Shown here: one piece after another, positions 5,494 to 5,638 of the stretch
Numbering within the stretch: the stretch's first letter is position 1
Layout: the number at the start of each line of letters is the position of its first letter
Source: Chloroflexota bacterium
GTDB lineage: Bacteria > Chloroflexota > Limnocylindria > Limnocylindrales > CSP1-4
Assembly: GCA_027457005.1 (NCBI GenBank)
Contig: DAIDTV010000110.1
Location: 1-5,638, forward strand
Direction: 5' to 3'
Length of the DNA: 5,638 bases
Notes under the pieces: generated by a model
The model's input: the letters and a program-made list of their open reading frames with translations, nothing else
What the model was told of the DNA's origin: nothing
Database searches by the model: none
Position numbers and translations under genes: made by a program

Positions 5494-5638
5494 CTAGCCC
5501 ACTGCCGGGCCCCTGCTCCACTCGGCCGGCGGCGCGACCTCCAGGCGCTCCGCGACGGCGCGCGGCACCATCGCGCGGACGTCACCACCGAACCTCGCGA
5601 TCTCCTTCACGAGGCTCGAGCTCAGGTATGCGTACTCG
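5494..5638 (-). CDS. coaD: Phosphopantetheine adenylyltransferase, C-terminal end (runs off the right edge)
   Basis: CoaD (PPAT) transfers AMP from ATP to 4'-phosphopantetheine to give dephospho-CoA, the penultimate step of CoA synthesis. Only the last 47 residues are present. They begin EYAYLSSSLVKEIARFGGDVRAMVP, which matches the highly diagnostic CoaD C-terminal block (typically E(Y/H)xFLSSSLVKEVAxxGGDVxxxVP), followed by an AVAERL helix and a short variable tail ending at a TAG. The nucleotide-binding HxGH and ISSTxxR motifs lie outside the window. It is the first gene seen in the block, about 55 bases before the expected start of the coiled-coil gene, so the operon probably begins further upstream (inference). 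The short segment makes this the least complete gene, but the motif is specific. Confidence 0.92.
   Translation of the reverse strand, partial: EYAYLSSSLVKEIARFGGDVRAMVPRAVAERLEVAPPAEWSRGPAVG

Noticed and set aside
5491..5496. Minus-strand TAGAAT resembling a -10 promoter element before the coiled-coil gene
   Set aside because: It coincides with the coaD stop codon, and no convincing -35 element lies about 17 bases upstream.

Overview
This is a very GC-rich bacterial window (roughly 70% by eye). It carries one tightly packed gene block, all on the minus strand, with no RNA genes, mobile elements or CRISPR arrays. Both ends cut through genes, and the odd length with a gene broken at each end suggests a complete metagenomic contig (inference). 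In the direction of transcription (right to left) the order is coaD (3' end only), a DivIVA-like coiled-coil protein gene, a YceD/DUF177 gene, rpmF, plsX, an Asp23/Gls24 family gene, nusB, acpP, rnc and smc (5' part only). Every longer plus-strand open frame is an antisense shadow of these genes.

The content and order suggest a Chloroflexota-type bacterium, possibly a high-GC soil or freshwater lineage. Actinobacteria share coaD, coiled-coil, DUF177, rpmF, rnc and smc in this order, but usually do not have plsX, Asp23, nusB and acpP between rpmF and rnc. This assignment is inference from remembered gene order and was not tested by a search.

The genes fall into linked housekeeping themes. CoaD makes the CoA precursor that supplies the 4'-phosphopantetheine arm of AcpP, and PlsX takes acyl groups from acyl-ACP into phospholipid synthesis. 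YceD/DUF177 and L32, RNase III and NusB serve ribosome, rRNA and transcript maturation. SMC and the DivIVA-like coiled-coil protein relate to chromosome and cell organisation. Gaps between genes are at most about 50 bases and several genes overlap (4 bases at plsX/asp23, 14 bases at the coiled-coil/DUF177 junction), so a single transcript is likely. No convincing promoter or terminator is visible.

Four points deserve attention. (1) The last about 26 visible residues of the smc frame, at the left edge, are a textbook histidine-kinase H-box continuing in frame from an SMC coiled coil: either an assembly chimera at the contig end or a remarkable fusion. (2) The coiled-coil gene has no usable ATG, GTG or TTG at its expected N-terminus. 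A strong Shine-Dalgarno sequence lies 8 bases before an ATC exactly where the family's first Met would be. (3) RNase III has Ala in place of a metal-binding Asp. (4) A hairpin and a perfect 14-bp palindrome sit at the nusB/acpP junction.
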